64,000 bases of DNA from Hippopus hippopus. Its lineage: Eukaryota; Mollusca; Bivalvia; Cardiida; Cardiidae. The position numbers were made by a program, and so were the translations under genes. Under the pieces are notes generated by a model. It did not search any database. It was not told where the DNA came from and was given only the letters and a program-made list of their open reading frames with translations. Below, piece after piece: positions 63,941 through 64,000 of this stretch; position 1 is the first letter of the stretch, and the number at the start of each line of letters is the position of its first letter. The stretch spans positions 25,201,558-25,265,557 of the forward strand of contig OX328112.1 in the NCBI GenBank assembly GCA_946811185.2, written 5' to 3'.

Positions 63941-64000
63941 AAGTAAAATGATTCAGAATACATGTATCTCACAAGTTATCGGATTTTGTAAATCTTTAGA

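Overview
The window looks like nuclear DNA of a bivalve mollusc, probably a heterodont (venerid-like) clam. It is AT-rich, intron-containing and packed with transposable elements. It carries mollusc-type tRNA-derived SINEs, hairpin-initiated elements with CGTC-rich minisatellites, and T4-phage-type (GH24) lysozyme genes, a family known from bivalves. There are no operons and no bacterial or organellar gene organisation. The species call is inference.

Host genes. The recognisable host content is a small tandem family of phage-type lysozyme units. Three lysozyme exons lie on the + strand at about 13.78-14.25, 37.65-38.14 and 50.93-51.42 kb. All keep the T4-like Glu/Asp/Thr active-site spacing. 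Upstream of each lies a short cysteine-rich exon (10.30, 36.46, 49.23 kb). Its donor phase (1) matches the acceptor phase of the lysozyme exon, so the genes look like Cys-rich domain + lysozyme fusions. Three related Cys-rich exons (44.63, 46.60, 47.50 kb) sit between the second and third lysozyme and join to one another in phase. The third unit (49.2-51.4 kb) looks the most intact. The first is decaying: its acceptor AG is lost and its Cys exon is truncated. Near the right end, a separate + strand gene probably begins at 59.27 kb (first coding exon, clean GTGAGT donor), with a phase-compatible second exon at 62.17 kb.

Repeats. (1) About 55 copies of a ~221-bp hairpin MITE ('MITE-1') with CYCTTTACC ends and TTAA target duplications. 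(2) About 20 copies of a second TTAA hairpin MITE ('MITE-2', core GATCAGACTGCAC). (3) A ~260-bp 'MITE-3' (ends ATGAGCCATGCTCTG). (4) Elements that start with a hairpin and end in a hairpin plus CTCTAGTT or CTCTTGTT (4.1, 8.6, 10.4, 11.3, 12.1, 22.9, 43.1, 62.5 kb), resembling rolling-circle (Helitron/Helentron-type) elements. (5) A dead mariner at 6.5 kb and two defective copies of one Tc1/mariner element at 18.9 and 30.9 kb. The first Tc1 copy contains a striking 665-bp element built from about 23 palindromic ACGTGCGCACGT units. (6) A decayed non-LTR retrotransposon with a PHD finger at 24.3-30.9 kb, itself carrying a Tc1-like insertion. (7) tRNA-derived SINEs of two families.

History. The stretch 13.8-24.2 kb is a diverged duplicate of 37.7-44.3 kb; parts of 5.4-10.0 kb and 48.7-52.5 kb are further copies. 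Comparing copies gives 'empty sites' for several insertions. These show directly that MITE-1 duplicates TTAA and that the 22.9-kb hairpin-initiated element inserts without a detectable target duplication.
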